From Nocardia sp. NBC_01327 (GTDB taxonomy: Bacteria > Actinomycetota > Actinomycetes > Mycobacteriales > Mycobacteriaceae), in contig NZ_CP108383.1 in NCBI RefSeq assembly GCF_035958815.1, positions 1,054,001-1,118,000 on the forward strand: 64,000 nt of DNA, read 5' to 3'. The translations under genes and the position numbers were made by a program. The notes under the pieces were generated by a model. It searched no databases and was not told the DNA's origin. It saw nothing but the letters and a program-made list of their open reading frames with translations. Within the stretch, counting starts at the first letter, position 1; the number at the start of each line of letters is the position of its first letter. Of this stretch, positions 1-7,748 are shown one piece after another.

Positions 1-1
1 G

Positions 2-262
2 AGGACCATCTTCGTCAATATCCTCACCGATACCGGTCTGGTGCAGCGTTTCGTCACCGATTGGGCGGGACCGGGCGCGCGGGTGAAGTCGATTTCGCTG
101 CGTCTCGGGGTGCCGCTGTACGCCGGTGACACCCTCACGTTGTCCGGCACGGTGTCCGCCATCGCGGGTCCCGACATCTCCATCGATGTGGTCGGCGCCG
201 ACAGTCTCGGCAACCACATCACGGCGAAAGCCGTTCTCTCGCTTCAGGAGGCACGCGCGTGA
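2..262 (+). CDS. chsH1: ChsH1, C-terminal part (MaoC-type enoyl-CoA hydratase subunit)
   Basis: The frame is open from base 2 to the TGA at 260-262, so 86 C-terminal residues are visible and the 5' end lies outside the window. The segment has the beta-rich hot-dog look of MaoC proteins (PLYAGDTLTLSGTV, then an alternating hydrophobic strand). ChsH1 is the small partner of ChsH2; together they hydrate the 17(20)-enoyl-CoA made during removal of the last three side-chain carbons of cholesterol. The name rests mainly on context: the stop overlaps the GTG of ltp2, the order seen in Mycobacterium tuberculosis (Rv3541c-Rv3540c). Any other small MaoC protein is the alternative. Confidence 0.8.
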   Translation, partial: RTIFVNILTDTGLVQRFVTDWAGPGARVKSISLRLGVPLYAGDTLTLSGTVSAIAGPDISIDVVGADSLGNHITAKAVLSLQEARA

Positions 263-1431
263 CCGGTTTGAGTGGCCGCGCCGCCATTGTGGGCATCGGC
301 GCCACCGACTTCTCCAAGGATTCCGGCCGCAGTGAGCTGCGCCTGGCCGCCGAGGCGGTCACCGCCGCACTCGCCGACGCCGGACTCACCCCCGCCGATG
401 TGGACGGGCTGACGACCTTCACCATGGATACCAACACCCAGGCCGCGGTGGCCCGGGCCGCCGGTATTCCGAGCCTGAAGTTCTTCAGCAATATCCCGTT
501 CGGCGGTGGCGCCGCGGCTGCCACCGTGCAGCAGGCCGCCATGGCGGTCGCCACCGGTGTCGCGGATGTTGTTGTCGCATACCGCGCTTTCAACGAGCGG
601 TCCGGGCATCGCTTCGGTCAGTTCTCCACACAGCTGGCGGGCAATGCCACGTCCTCCGGTGTGGACAATGCCTTCTCCTACACCCACGGTCTCGGCACCC
701 CCGCGGCTCAGGTGGCCATGGTCGCGCGGCGCTATATGCACGTATACGGCGCTACCAGTGCGGATTTCGGCACCGTGGCGGTCACCGACCGCAAGCATGC
801 CGCCGTGAATCCGAACGCGCACTTCTACGGCAAGCCGATCACGCTGGAGGAGCACCAGGCCTCGCGCTGGATCGCCGAGCCGCTGCACCTGCTGGACTGC
901 TGCCAGGAGACCGACGGCGGCGTGGCCATTGTGGTCACCAGCGCCGAGCGGGCCCGGGATCTGCCGAACAAGCCGGCCGTAATCGTCGGTGCGGCACAGG
1001 GTTCCGGTGCGGACCAGTACGTCATGACCAGCTACTACCGCGATGCCATGACGGGTCTGCCGGAGATGGGGCTGGTCGGCGATCAGCTCTGGGCGCAGAG
1101 CGGTTTGCGGCCGGAGGATATGCAGGCCGCGATCCTCTACGACCACTTCACCCCGTTCGTGCTCATGCAGCTGGAAGAACTGGGCTTCTGCGGGCGCGGT
1201 GAGGCCAAGGACTTCATCAAGGACGGCGCGCTCGAACTCGGCGGCCGCCTGCCGCTGAATACCCACGGCGGGCAGCTCGGCGAGGCCTACATCCACGGGA
1301 TGAACGGCATTGCCGAGGGTGTGCGCCAGATTCGCGGCACCTCCGTGAATCAGGTCGAGGGCCTGCGCAATATCGTCGTCACCGCCGGCACCGGCGTTCC
1401 CACGTCGGGACTGGTCCTGACCGGCAACTGA
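259..1431 (+). CDS. ltp2: Ltp2, steroid side-chain retro-aldolase (thiolase-fold)
   Basis: A 390-residue thiolase-superfamily protein. The N-terminus (AAIVGIGATDFSKDSGRSEL) and the stretch VDGLTTFTMDTN are very close to mycobacterial Ltp2 as I remember it. Where thiolases carry the nucleophilic cysteine this protein has FGGGAAAAT, with no cysteine, as expected for an aldolase rather than a thiolase. The conserved THGGQLGEAYIHGMN block is near residue 335. Ltp2 with ChsH2 cleaves 17-hydroxy-3-oxo-4-pregnene-20-carboxyl-CoA to androstenedione and propionyl-CoA. The GTG start at 259 overlaps the chsH1 stop (GTGA), so translation is probably coupled. A strong hairpin follows at 1450. Confidence 0.93.
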   Translation: MTGLSGRAAIVGIGATDFSKDSGRSELRLAAEAVTAALADAGLTPADVDGLTTFTMDTNTQAAVARAAGIPSLKFFSNIPFGGGAAAATVQQAAMAVATGVADVVVAYRAFNERSGHRFGQFSTQLAGNATSSGVDNAFSYTHGLGTPAAQVAMVARRYMHVYGATSADFGTVAVTDRKHAAVNPNAHFYGKPITLEEHQASRWIAEPLHLLDCCQETDGGVAIVVTSAERARDLPNKPAVIVGAAQGSGADQYVMTSYYRDAMTGLPEMGLVGDQLWAQSGLRPEDMQAAILYDHFTPFVLMQLEELGFCGRGEAKDFIKDGALELGGRLPLNTHGGQLGEAYIHGMNGIAEGVRQIRGTSVNQVEGLRNIVVTAGTGVPTSGLVLTGN

Positions 1432-1449
1432 TCATCGCGCCATAACGAC

Positions 1450-1482
1450 AATGCCTGAGCGAACCCTTGTCGCTCAGGCATT
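1450..1482. terminator. Bidirectional terminator between ltp2 and a converging small gene
   Basis: A perfect 13-bp stem (AATGCCTGAGCGA with TCGCTCAGGCATT) and a 7-base loop. It lies between the stop of ltp2 and the stop of the minus-strand gene at 1490-1696, so it can serve both. There is no long T run, as is common in GC-rich actinobacteria. Confidence 0.8.
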
Positions 1483-1489
1483 CTCGTGT

Positions 1490-1696
1490 TCATTTGCGAT
1501 GGAACAGCCGGTACAGATTGAAGTCGTAGCCCCAGCCGTAGGACTTGGGTGTCAGGAACTTCGGCTCATCGGGATTCCACCACCGCGCCTTGACCTTCTC
1601 CACCGTCGGCCGCCGCCAATCGTAAGGAACGCCGAGGAACCTGCCCTGTGGTTCGGGCGGCGTCGATTTTTCTTCTGTGTGCTCCGGTCCGGTCAT
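1490..1696 (-). CDS. Small DUF5808-like protein
   Basis: 68 residues, acidic and charged at the N-terminus, then an aromatic-rich core. The C-terminal half (residues 35-66) contains ARWWNPDEPKFLTPKSYGWG followed by YDFNLYRLF, which fits the short DUF5808 pattern of a basic loop and a GWG motif. No signal peptide or membrane segment is visible and the function is unknown. It converges with ltp2. The ATG at 1696 is the only plausible start of this length. The family assignment is from the motif only. Confidence 0.6.
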   Translation of the reverse strand: MTGPEHTEEKSTPPEPQGRFLGVPYDWRRPTVEKVKARWWNPDEPKFLTPKSYGWGYDFNLYRLFHRK

Positions 1697-1747
1697 ATGC
1701 CCAGGCTACGGCGATTCTCGCGGTGAGGGGTTGCGCCGCGCGGAAGA

Positions 1748-1767
1748 GTGAGTGTACGGTCACTCAC
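1748..1767. promoter_or_regulatory. TetR operator, copy 1 (autoregulation)
   Basis: GTGAGTGTACGGTCACTCAC, a near-perfect inverted repeat (arms GTGAGTG and CACTCAC, 6-base centre) directly before the ATG of the TetR gene at 1768. A closely matching site lies before the next gene at 2373-2392. Binding here would block the TetR gene's own transcription. Confidence 0.75.
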
Positions 1768-2331
1768 ATGGCAAAGCGCGGAGTCACCCTCTCCACCTCG
1801 GACGTACGGCGGGAAGCGGTTCTCGACGCGGCCATCGTGGAGTTCGCGCGGACCGGATATCACGGGACGCCGATCACGACGGTGGCCACGGCCGCCGGGA
1901 TTTCGACGGCCTATGTATTCAAGCTGTTTCCGAGCAAGGTGGAGTTGTTCGTCGCCGCGCTCGATCGGTGCTTCGAATTGGTGGAGCAGTCGATGGCCAC
2001 CGGGGCGGCCCGGGCGGCCGGAAGCGATCCGGAAGCCATTCTGTACGAAATGGGCGGCGCCTATGCCGAACTCATTTCGGACAAGAGCCTGCTCATGCTG
2101 CAGGTGCACGCGCAGTCCGCGACCGATATCGCGGAGATCGCCGAGGGCCTCCGGCGCGGGCTGGCCCGGGTGACCGACTTCGCCAAGTCGCGCTCGGGCG
2201 CACCGGATGAGGCGGTGCAGCGGTTCATCGCCTACGGGCAGCTGTGCCACCTGATCACCACGCTCGGGCTCGACGGGCACGAGGGTGCGTGGGCTGAGAT
2301 TCTCAATCTCGGTATTCGGCATCCGGGCTGA
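1768..2331 (+). CDS. TetR-family transcriptional regulator
   Basis: 187 residues. The N-terminal helix-turn-helix domain occupies roughly residues 12-60 (REAVLDAAIVEFARTGYHGT, TVATAAGISTAYVFKLFPSK, with the usual LF..K.ELF after the recognition helix). The rest is a helical ligand-binding domain with a TetR_C-like LMLQVHAQSA segment. The ATG at 1768 is chosen over upstream in-frame starts because the TetR homology begins there and the operator abuts it. A matching operator before the adjacent oxidoreductase suggests a local repressor that responds to a substrate of that enzyme. The ligand is unknown. Confidence 0.88.
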   Translation: MAKRGVTLSTSDVRREAVLDAAIVEFARTGYHGTPITTVATAAGISTAYVFKLFPSKVELFVAALDRCFELVEQSMATGAARAAGSDPEAILYEMGGAYAELISDKSLLMLQVHAQSATDIAEIAEGLRRGLARVTDFAKSRSGAPDEAVQRFIAYGQLCHLITTLGLDGHEGAWAEILNLGIRHPG

Positions 2332-2338
2332 TGTTCCG

Positions 2339-2360
2339 AGCCCCTGACCGGGGCTTTTTA
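2339..2360 (+). terminator. Rho-independent terminator after the TetR gene
   Basis: AGCCCC-TGACC-GGGGCT followed by TTTTATTT, a classic intrinsic terminator 8 bases after the TetR stop. It separates the regulator from the oxidoreductase, which must then have its own promoter. Confidence 0.8.
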
Positions 2361-2372
2361 TTTGACCAGCGG

Positions 2373-2392
2373 GTGACTGACCAGTCACTCAC
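2373..2392. promoter_or_regulatory. TetR operator, copy 2 (oxidoreductase promoter)
   Basis: GTGACTGACCAGTCACTCAC. It shares GTGA at the left, TG at positions 6-7 and GTCACTCAC at the right with the site at 1748-1767, and contains the perfect palindrome TGACTGACCAGTCA. It lies 20 bases before the ATG at 2412, so it should control that gene. Confidence 0.75.
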
Positions 2393-2411
2393 CGAAGGAA
2401 GAGGAAGAACA

Positions 2412-3443
2412 ATGTCGATCACCGCGGTAGAAATCGTGCTTCCAGGGACCGTCGAGCCGGAGGAGTTGCTCACCACACGCCGTGAGCTGCCGCCGCTGCG
2501 GGCCGGGCAGGCGCTGGTTCGGGTCGAGGCCAGCGGGGTCTCGTTCGCGGAGCAGCAGATGCGCCGGGGCAAGTACTACGACCAGCCCGCGTACCCGTTC
2601 GTGCCGGGCTACGACCTGGTGGGCACGGTCCTCGAGGTCGGCTCGGACGCCGACGCCGCGCTCGTGGGCCGCCGGGTCGCCGCGCTGACCAAGGTCGGCG
2701 GCTGGGCCAGCCATGTGGTGCTCGAGACCGCGGATCTGGTCGAGGTGCCCGCCGATCTGGCCGCCGACGAGGCGGAGACCTTCGTGGTCAATGGCATCAC
2801 CGCCTGGCAGATGCTGCACCGCTACGCGAAAGTCCGTGCGGGACAGACCATTCTGGTGCACGGCGCGAACGGCGGGGTCGGATCGACGCTGGTGCAGCTG
2901 GCGCGAGCGGCCGGGGTCCGGGTGATCGGCACGGCCTCGGCGCGCAATGCGGAGGCCGTGACGGCTCTGGGCGCGGAGCCGGTCGATTATCGAGGTGATG
3001 TTCCCGCGCAGGTCCGGGCACTCGCCCCGGCCGGAGTGGATGCGGTATTCGATCACGTCGGCGGTCCGGGCATTGTCGATTCCTTCCGCCTGCTGGCCCC
3101 CGGCGGCACCCTGGTCGCCTACGGCAGCGCCTCCACCAAGGATGAGGCCGGCAACTCCCGACTGCCGGTGCTGCAGCTCTTCGCCCGCCTGCTGCTGTGG
3201 AATGTCCTGCCCAACAGGCGCCACGCCCGCTTCTACAACATCTGGTCCGGCCTCCGCCGCCGCGCCACCTTCCGCGCCCGGCTGGCCGAAGACCTCACCG
3301 CCGTCTTCGCTCTCGCCACCCGGGGCGTCCTGCACCCCCAGATCGCCGCCCGCTTCCCGCTCTCCCAAGCCGCCCAGGCCCTGACCCTCGCCGAATCCCG
3401 CACCGTCACCGGCAAAGTCGTCCTCGTTCCCGACGCGCAGTAG
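2412..3443 (+). CDS. MDR-superfamily NADPH:quinone-type oxidoreductase
   Basis: 343 residues of the medium-chain dehydrogenase/reductase fold. The N-terminal catalytic domain carries SGVSFAEQQMRRGKYYDQPAYPFVPGYDLVG, split here as SGVSFAEQQMRRG and PFVPGYDLVG. The Rossmann domain carries ILVHGANGGVGSTLVQLARAAG near residue 150, the quinone-reductase version of the NADPH motif. No zinc-binding cysteine or histidine set is visible, so this is probably a zinc-independent reductase. The ATG at 2412 follows AAGGAAGAGGAAG. It is probably repressed by the upstream TetR protein. Its substrate, perhaps a reactive carbonyl or quinone, cannot be told. Confidence 0.85.
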   Translation: MSITAVEIVLPGTVEPEELLTTRRELPPLRAGQALVRVEASGVSFAEQQMRRGKYYDQPAYPFVPGYDLVGTVLEVGSDADAALVGRRVAALTKVGGWASHVVLETADLVEVPADLAADEAETFVVNGITAWQMLHRYAKVRAGQTILVHGANGGVGSTLVQLARAAGVRVIGTASARNAEAVTALGAEPVDYRGDVPAQVRALAPAGVDAVFDHVGGPGIVDSFRLLAPGGTLVAYGSASTKDEAGNSRLPVLQLFARLLLWNVLPNRRHARFYNIWSGLRRRATFRARLAEDLTAVFALATRGVLHPQIAARFPLSQAAQALTLAESRTVTGKVVLVPDAQ

Positions 3444-3558
3444 CTGCGATCTCCGACTGGGTCTCGGAAAGAGATTCGGCGGGGATGTCACACCTGGAGG
3501 AGCTACTCCGTCACCTAGGCAGAACGCATTCGAAGCTGCTGAAGGGAAACGGATTCCA

Positions 3559-3906
3559 ATGAACACCGCTTACTACATCGTCGGAATTGTTACTGCGCTG
3601 TGGGTCGGATTTTCGGCCTATTCGATCTTCACGGATCAGGCCTTTGTGACGGAACCCCTTGTGGAGTATGGGGTTCCGCGGTCCTGGTGGACTTGGCTGG
3701 GGACGGCCAAGGCGGCTGGGGCGGTGGGGTTGCTGGTGGGGTTCTTTGTTCCGGCTATCGGGGTTGCCGCGGCTATCGGGGTGATTCTGTATTTCGCCGG
3801 CGCGGTTGCCACCACCATTCGGGCGCACTCGTACAAGACGACCGTGTACCCCGTGATGTACATGGCCCCGGCTATCGCGACTCTCTGGCTGCAACTTGCC
3901 CGCTGA
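3559..3906 (+). CDS. DoxX-like small integral membrane protein
   Basis: 115 residues with four predicted membrane helices: TAYYIVGIVTALWVGFSAYS, GTAKAAGAVGLLVGFFV, IGVAAAIGVILYFAGAVA and PVMYMAPAIATLWLQL. The WWTWLGTAKAAGAVGLL pattern after helix 1 and the charged IRAH before the last helix are typical of DoxX-like (DoxX_2) proteins, whose biochemical role is unsettled. The ATG at 3559 has a GAAGGGAAAC ribosome site. Its two neighbours on the same strand are unrelated, so an operon is not clear. Confidence 0.8.
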   Translation: MNTAYYIVGIVTALWVGFSAYSIFTDQAFVTEPLVEYGVPRSWWTWLGTAKAAGAVGLLVGFFVPAIGVAAAIGVILYFAGAVATTIRAHSYKTTVYPVMYMAPAIATLWLQLAR

Positions 3907-3946
3907 GCGTAGGTTGGGGAAAATCGATGGTGGAAGGGGTCTGGCC

Positions 3947-4288
3947 ATGCTGCAGGATCGATTGAAAGAGCTTCCGGTGGTGGACAGTTCGCTGATCTAC
4001 GGGGAGCCGCACGAGACGGCGGACGGGTCCACCATCATCACGGTGCTGGGGACCGGGGGGTTCTTCCGCCGGGGGCCGCGGCCGATGGGGGTGTTCGTGG
4101 TGCACGGCGGCGAGGTGAAGTGGGAGCCGGCGGTCGATGCCGGCCGGGTCGAGGTCCTCGGGGCGCAGGCCGGATTCGTGGCCGCCACGATCGGCGTGCT
4201 GACCGGACTCGTGGCCGCCACGCTCGCGACAATGGCGGTGTTCAAGCGCCCGCCGTGGCCGGACCTGCACATTACGCAGCAATTCTGA
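3947..4288 (+). CDS. GerW/YtfJ-like protein with C-terminal membrane helix
   Basis: 113 residues. Residues 10-60 (VVDSSLIYGEPHETADGSTI, ITVLGTGGFFRRG) resemble the start of the GerW/YtfJ family, which typically reads GEP...DGTTVIPV and then a glycine-rich stretch. A hydrophobic helix (AGFVAATIGVLTGLVAATLA) precedes a basic C-terminus. The ATG at 3947 is chosen because GGAAGGGG precedes it; an earlier in-frame start at 3896 overlaps the previous gene. The family match is by eye and modest, and the function is unknown. Confidence 0.55.
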   Translation: MLQDRLKELPVVDSSLIYGEPHETADGSTIITVLGTGGFFRRGPRPMGVFVVHGGEVKWEPAVDAGRVEVLGAQAGFVAATIGVLTGLVAATLATMAVFKRPPWPDLHITQQF

Positions 4289-4867
4289 CGCTCGGGCAGT
4301 AGCGCGCACTGCCTGTGCAAGTGATCACCTCGGATCAGCTGGAAGCGATCGCCGGGCGGCTGGGCAGGGGATGATTGCGCGACTGCTCGACACCCTGTTG
4401 TCGCGCCGGATCACCCTCGTTCTGCCTTCAAACTATCCACCGCAAGAACTATTGCCGAATCCCTTGACGCACTCCATATTCATGCCGCCTCGAACTCGCT
4501 GGAGTGTTCCAGCGCTGGACGCTACGCGAGGCGCCGCCGCTGGAAACCGTCGAGCCTGATCTGGTGATGCAGCTGGTGTATCTGGTCGACGTCCTCTGAG
4601 ACGCGGACCTCCACTCTCCCTCCACACCGCGGTCCCGCCCACTGAGCTGGGCGCGGCAATCGCCCGTGTTCCGGACCTGTATCGAACCCTGAGCCGCCTC
4701 GGCGAACTGTCCGTAGAACGGCAGCAAGAAGGGGCGGCGACGTCCGGGTGAACTGGCCGACTTGATCGACGCGAACGATTCACGTGCCGTCAACGCGGAG
4801 GGGGGCTGACGTTGCGAGCGCTTTCTTACCGTGCTTTCAGGAGGCAGCACCGAACCGGAGGGGACCG
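4289..4867. other. Gene-poor stretch with possible decayed coding fragments
   Basis: No convincing gene in 579 bases. Short protein-like pieces are visible on the plus strand: ITSDQLEAIAGRLGRG from a GTG at 4321, QRWTLREAPPLETVEPDLVM around 4510-4575, and LGAAIARVPDLYRTLSRLGE around 4645-4705. Stops and frame changes separate them. They may be remnants of a gene; I do not recognise the family. Confidence 0.35.
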
Positions 4868-6082
4868 ATGCGAATCCGCGAGCAGGCCAGGGGTTCCGCA
4901 CCCCGGCACCCGAGTATCCCCGGCGGTCGACTGCGCGTGCTGGTGGTCGCCGAATCCTTCCTTCCCCAGGTCAACGGCGTCACCAATTCGGTGCGGCGGG
5001 TCCTGGACCACCTGGCGTCCAAGGGCCACGAGGCCGTACTGGTGGCTCCGACCGGACCGGCCAAGTACGCCGGATTCCGGGTGCACGTGGTGCGCGGCGC
5101 GCGGCTGCCGTTCTACCGGGACTTCCGAATCGGCCTGGAAACGCGCCGCCGCCTGCGCAAGATCATGCGCGAATTCGAGCCGGACGTCGTGCATATCGCC
5201 TCCCCGGCGACGCTCGGCTATCAGGCAGCCAAGGTGGCGGCGGAGCTGGATGTCCCGACCGTGGCCATCTATCAGACCGACCTGATCGGTTTCGCCGAAC
5301 GCTACGACCTGCCGGGCGGCGTGCGCACCATGGTCGCGCTCACCCGGCGCATTCATCTTCAGGTGGATCGCACCCTGGCGCCGTCGACCGCCAGCCTGCG
5401 GCAGCTGGAACTGATGGGCATTCCCGGACTGGCGCGCTGGCCGCGCGGTGTGGATCTGGACCAGTTCGATCCGCACCGTCGCTCGGAAGAACTGCGAAAG
5501 CGCTTGGCCCCCAACGGGGAATTGCTGATCGGCTATATCGGCCGGCTCGCCCCGGAGAAGGAACTCGAGCTGCTCGCGCATCTGCGCCCGCTGCCCGGGG
5601 TCCGGCTGGTCATCGTCGGCGGCGGCCCGGAGGAGAAGCGGCTCCGGAAACTGCTGCCGGGCGCGGCCTTCCTCGGTGTGCTGCACGGCGCGGAGCTGGC
5701 GGCGGCCTATGCCTCGCTGGATGTCTTCGTGCACACCGGTCGTCACGAAACCTATTGCCAGGCAGCGCAGGAGGCGATGGCCTCCGGTGTTCCGGTGGTA
5801 GCCCCGAAGTCCGGCGGGCCGATCGATGTGGTCACGCCGGGCGCCGGATTCCTGTATCCCCCGGGCAATGCCGAGGCGCTCGTCGATTACGTGCGCCGCC
5901 TGATCGACGATCCGCAACTGCGCGCCCAGACCGCTGAGATTGCCCAGCGCAGTGTGCAGGACCGCTCCTGGACCGCAGTGAACAACCTGCTCGTCCGCCA
6001 CTACCGCGAAGTGATCGCGGAACGCCGCCGACTGCCGGTCGATGGTGACCTCCGCAGCCCGCTCTCCAAGGAGGCCTCCTGA
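4868..6082 (+). CDS. mgtA: MgtA-type GDP-mannose-dependent alpha-mannosyltransferase (GT4)
   Basis: 404 residues, GT-B fold, glycosyltransferase family 4. The N-terminal domain starts with RVLVVAESFLPQVNGVTNSV, the acceptor-side loop typical of MgtA/PimB-like enzymes. The C-terminal domain has IGYIGRLAPEKELELL and the donor-binding E-x7-E motif in GRHETYCQAAQEAMASGVPVV. In mycobacteria and corynebacteria such enzymes mannosylate glucuronosyl-diacylglycerol or early lipomannan precursors at the membrane. The ATG at 4868 is chosen over 4784 because CGGAGGGGACC precedes it. The stop overlaps the next start by one base (TGATG), and that gene makes a UDP-uronic acid, which fits a glucuronosyl-lipid pathway. 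Confidence 0.82.
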   Translation: MRIREQARGSAPRHPSIPGGRLRVLVVAESFLPQVNGVTNSVRRVLDHLASKGHEAVLVAPTGPAKYAGFRVHVVRGARLPFYRDFRIGLETRRRLRKIMREFEPDVVHIASPATLGYQAAKVAAELDVPTVAIYQTDLIGFAERYDLPGGVRTMVALTRRIHLQVDRTLAPSTASLRQLELMGIPGLARWPRGVDLDQFDPHRRSEELRKRLAPNGELLIGYIGRLAPEKELELLAHLRPLPGVRLVIVGGGPEEKRLRKLLPGAAFLGVLHGAELAAAYASLDVFVHTGRHETYCQAAQEAMASGVPVVAPKSGGPIDVVTPGAGFLYPPGNAEALVDYVRRLIDDPQLRAQTAEIAQRSVQDRSWTAVNNLLVRHYREVIAERRRLPVDGDLRSPLSKEAS

Positions 6083-7536
6083 TGCTGCGCATCTCCGTGA
6101 TCGGTACCGGCTACCTCGGCGCCACACATGCCGCGGGCATGGCCGAGCTCGGCTTCGAAGTGCTCGGTGTGGACAACAATCCCGCCAAGGCGGACGCGCT
6201 GTCGGCGGGCCGGGTGCCGTTCCACGAGCCCGGCCTGCCCGAGCTGCTGGCCGGGCATGTCGCGAAGGGCCGCCTGCGGTTCGGCACCTCGCTGGTGGCC
6301 GCCGCCCGCTTCGCCGATGTTCATTTCCTCTGTGTGGGAACACCCGCCGGTCCGAACGGTGCGGCCGATCTGTCGCAGCTGTATGCCGCCCTCGACGGAC
6401 TGGTCCCGCATCTGACCCGCAACTGCCTGATCGTCGGCAAGTCGACGGTGCCGGTCGGTACCGCCGAGGCGCTGATGGCGCGCATCGCCGAACTCGCGCC
6501 GCCGGGAATCTCGGTGGATCTGGCGTGGAATCCGGAATTCCTGCGCGAGGGGCACGCGGTGCACGACACGCTGAGCCCGAATCGGCTCGTGTTCGGCGTG
6601 ACCACCCCGGACGCGGAATGGGCGCTGCGCCAGGTGTATGCCACGCCGATCGCCGCCGGTTCGCCGGTGGTGATCACGAATCTCCCCACCGCGGAATTGA
6701 TCAAGGTCTCCGCGAATGCCTTTCTGGCGACGAAGATCTCGTTCATCAATGCGATGGCCGAGCTGTGCGAAATCACCGGCGCGGATGTGACGCTGCTGGC
6801 CGACGCCCTCGGCCACGACGATCGCATCGGCCGCAAATTCCTCGGCGCCGGACTGGGTTACGGCGGTGGCTGTCTGCCCAAGGACGTCCGCGCGCTCATC
6901 GCCCGCGCCACCGAGCTGGGTGCGGGTGAATCCGTCGACTTCCTGCGCGATATCGACACCATCAACCTGCGCCGCCGCGAGCGCGTGGTCCGCGAGACCC
7001 TGGAACTGTTGCGCGCCACCGGTTCCCGTCGGGTCGGCATTCTCGGCATCGCCTTCAAGCCGCTGTCCGACGATGTCCGCGACTCCCCGGCCCTGGATGT
7101 GGCCATCCGGCTGCAGGCCGCGGGGGTGGAGGTCACCGCCTTCGACCCGGCCGCCACCGCCACCGCCCGCGCCGTAGCTCCCCAGCTCGTCTACGCCGCC
7201 ACCGCGGCCGCCGCCCTGCACGAGGCGGATGTGGTCCTGCATCTCACCGAATGGCGCGAATTCCGCGATCTGGACCCGAATTTCCTGCGCACCGTCGCCC
7301 GCGGCCGCACCCTCATCGATACCCGCAACACCCTGGACCCCGAGCCCTGGCTCGCCGCCGGCTGGGACTTCCGGGCCATGGGCCGGCTCGTCGAACCCCG
7401 CACCGCGACCTCCCACCCGGAGCCCCTGCGCCCCGCCGCCCCGATCCGCCAGCCCCGCCGCCTCCCCGAAGCTCCTGCCGCTATGGCGGATTCACCCCTG
7501 AACCGCCTGCGCGCCCGAGTCCGCCGCACCGCCTGA
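6082..7536 (+). CDS. UDP-glucose/UDP-sugar 6-dehydrogenase
   Basis: 484 residues. NAD-binding ISVIGTGYLGATHAAGMAEL at the N-terminus, then STVPVGT and WNPEFLREGHAV. The catalytic cysteine is Cys264 in GYGGGCLPKDVRAL. The C-terminal UDP-binding domain has ILGIAFKPLSDDVRDSPALD and ends in a basic Pro/Arg-rich tail. It converts UDP-glucose to UDP-glucuronate with two NAD. AAGGAGG lies 8 bases before the ATG, which overlaps the TGA of the mannosyltransferase, so the two are one transcription unit. The GC-rich tail after about residue 440 is longer than in usual family members. Confidence 0.9.
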   Translation: MLRISVIGTGYLGATHAAGMAELGFEVLGVDNNPAKADALSAGRVPFHEPGLPELLAGHVAKGRLRFGTSLVAAARFADVHFLCVGTPAGPNGAADLSQLYAALDGLVPHLTRNCLIVGKSTVPVGTAEALMARIAELAPPGISVDLAWNPEFLREGHAVHDTLSPNRLVFGVTTPDAEWALRQVYATPIAAGSPVVITNLPTAELIKVSANAFLATKISFINAMAELCEITGADVTLLADALGHDDRIGRKFLGAGLGYGGGCLPKDVRALIARATELGAGESVDFLRDIDTINLRRRERVVRETLELLRATGSRRVGILGIAFKPLSDDVRDSPALDVAIRLQAAGVEVTAFDPAATATARAVAPQLVYAATAAAALHEADVVLHLTEWREFRDLDPNFLRTVARGRTLIDTRNTLDPEPWLAAGWDFRAMGRLVEPRTATSHPEPLRPAAPIRQPRRLPEAPAAMADSPLNRLRARVRRTA

Positions 7537-7748
7537 GCCCGACCTCGTCCTCCGGCCGGGCCGAATTCGGTCCGTGCCCGGCACGGATTGTCCGTATCTG
7601 CCGGAGGCATGGCGGGGGCCGCGTGGGGTGGCTTTCGGGCGAATATATGCCGGAACTGCATGTAATCGGTGTTTGCGATTCCTCCCCAACCGGACCTACT
7701 GGCATGTAACTATGTGCCTGATTTGCAGGACTCTGGTTGGGAGCATGT

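Noticed and set aside
244..1296. Long minus-strand open frame opposite ltp2, and many similar ones elsewhere (for example 4826-6343, 9231-10565, 36011-37903, 37945-39408)
   Set aside because: High GC leaves long antisense frames; these are His/Arg/Gly-rich, have no family motifs, and the opposite strand carries well-recognised proteins.
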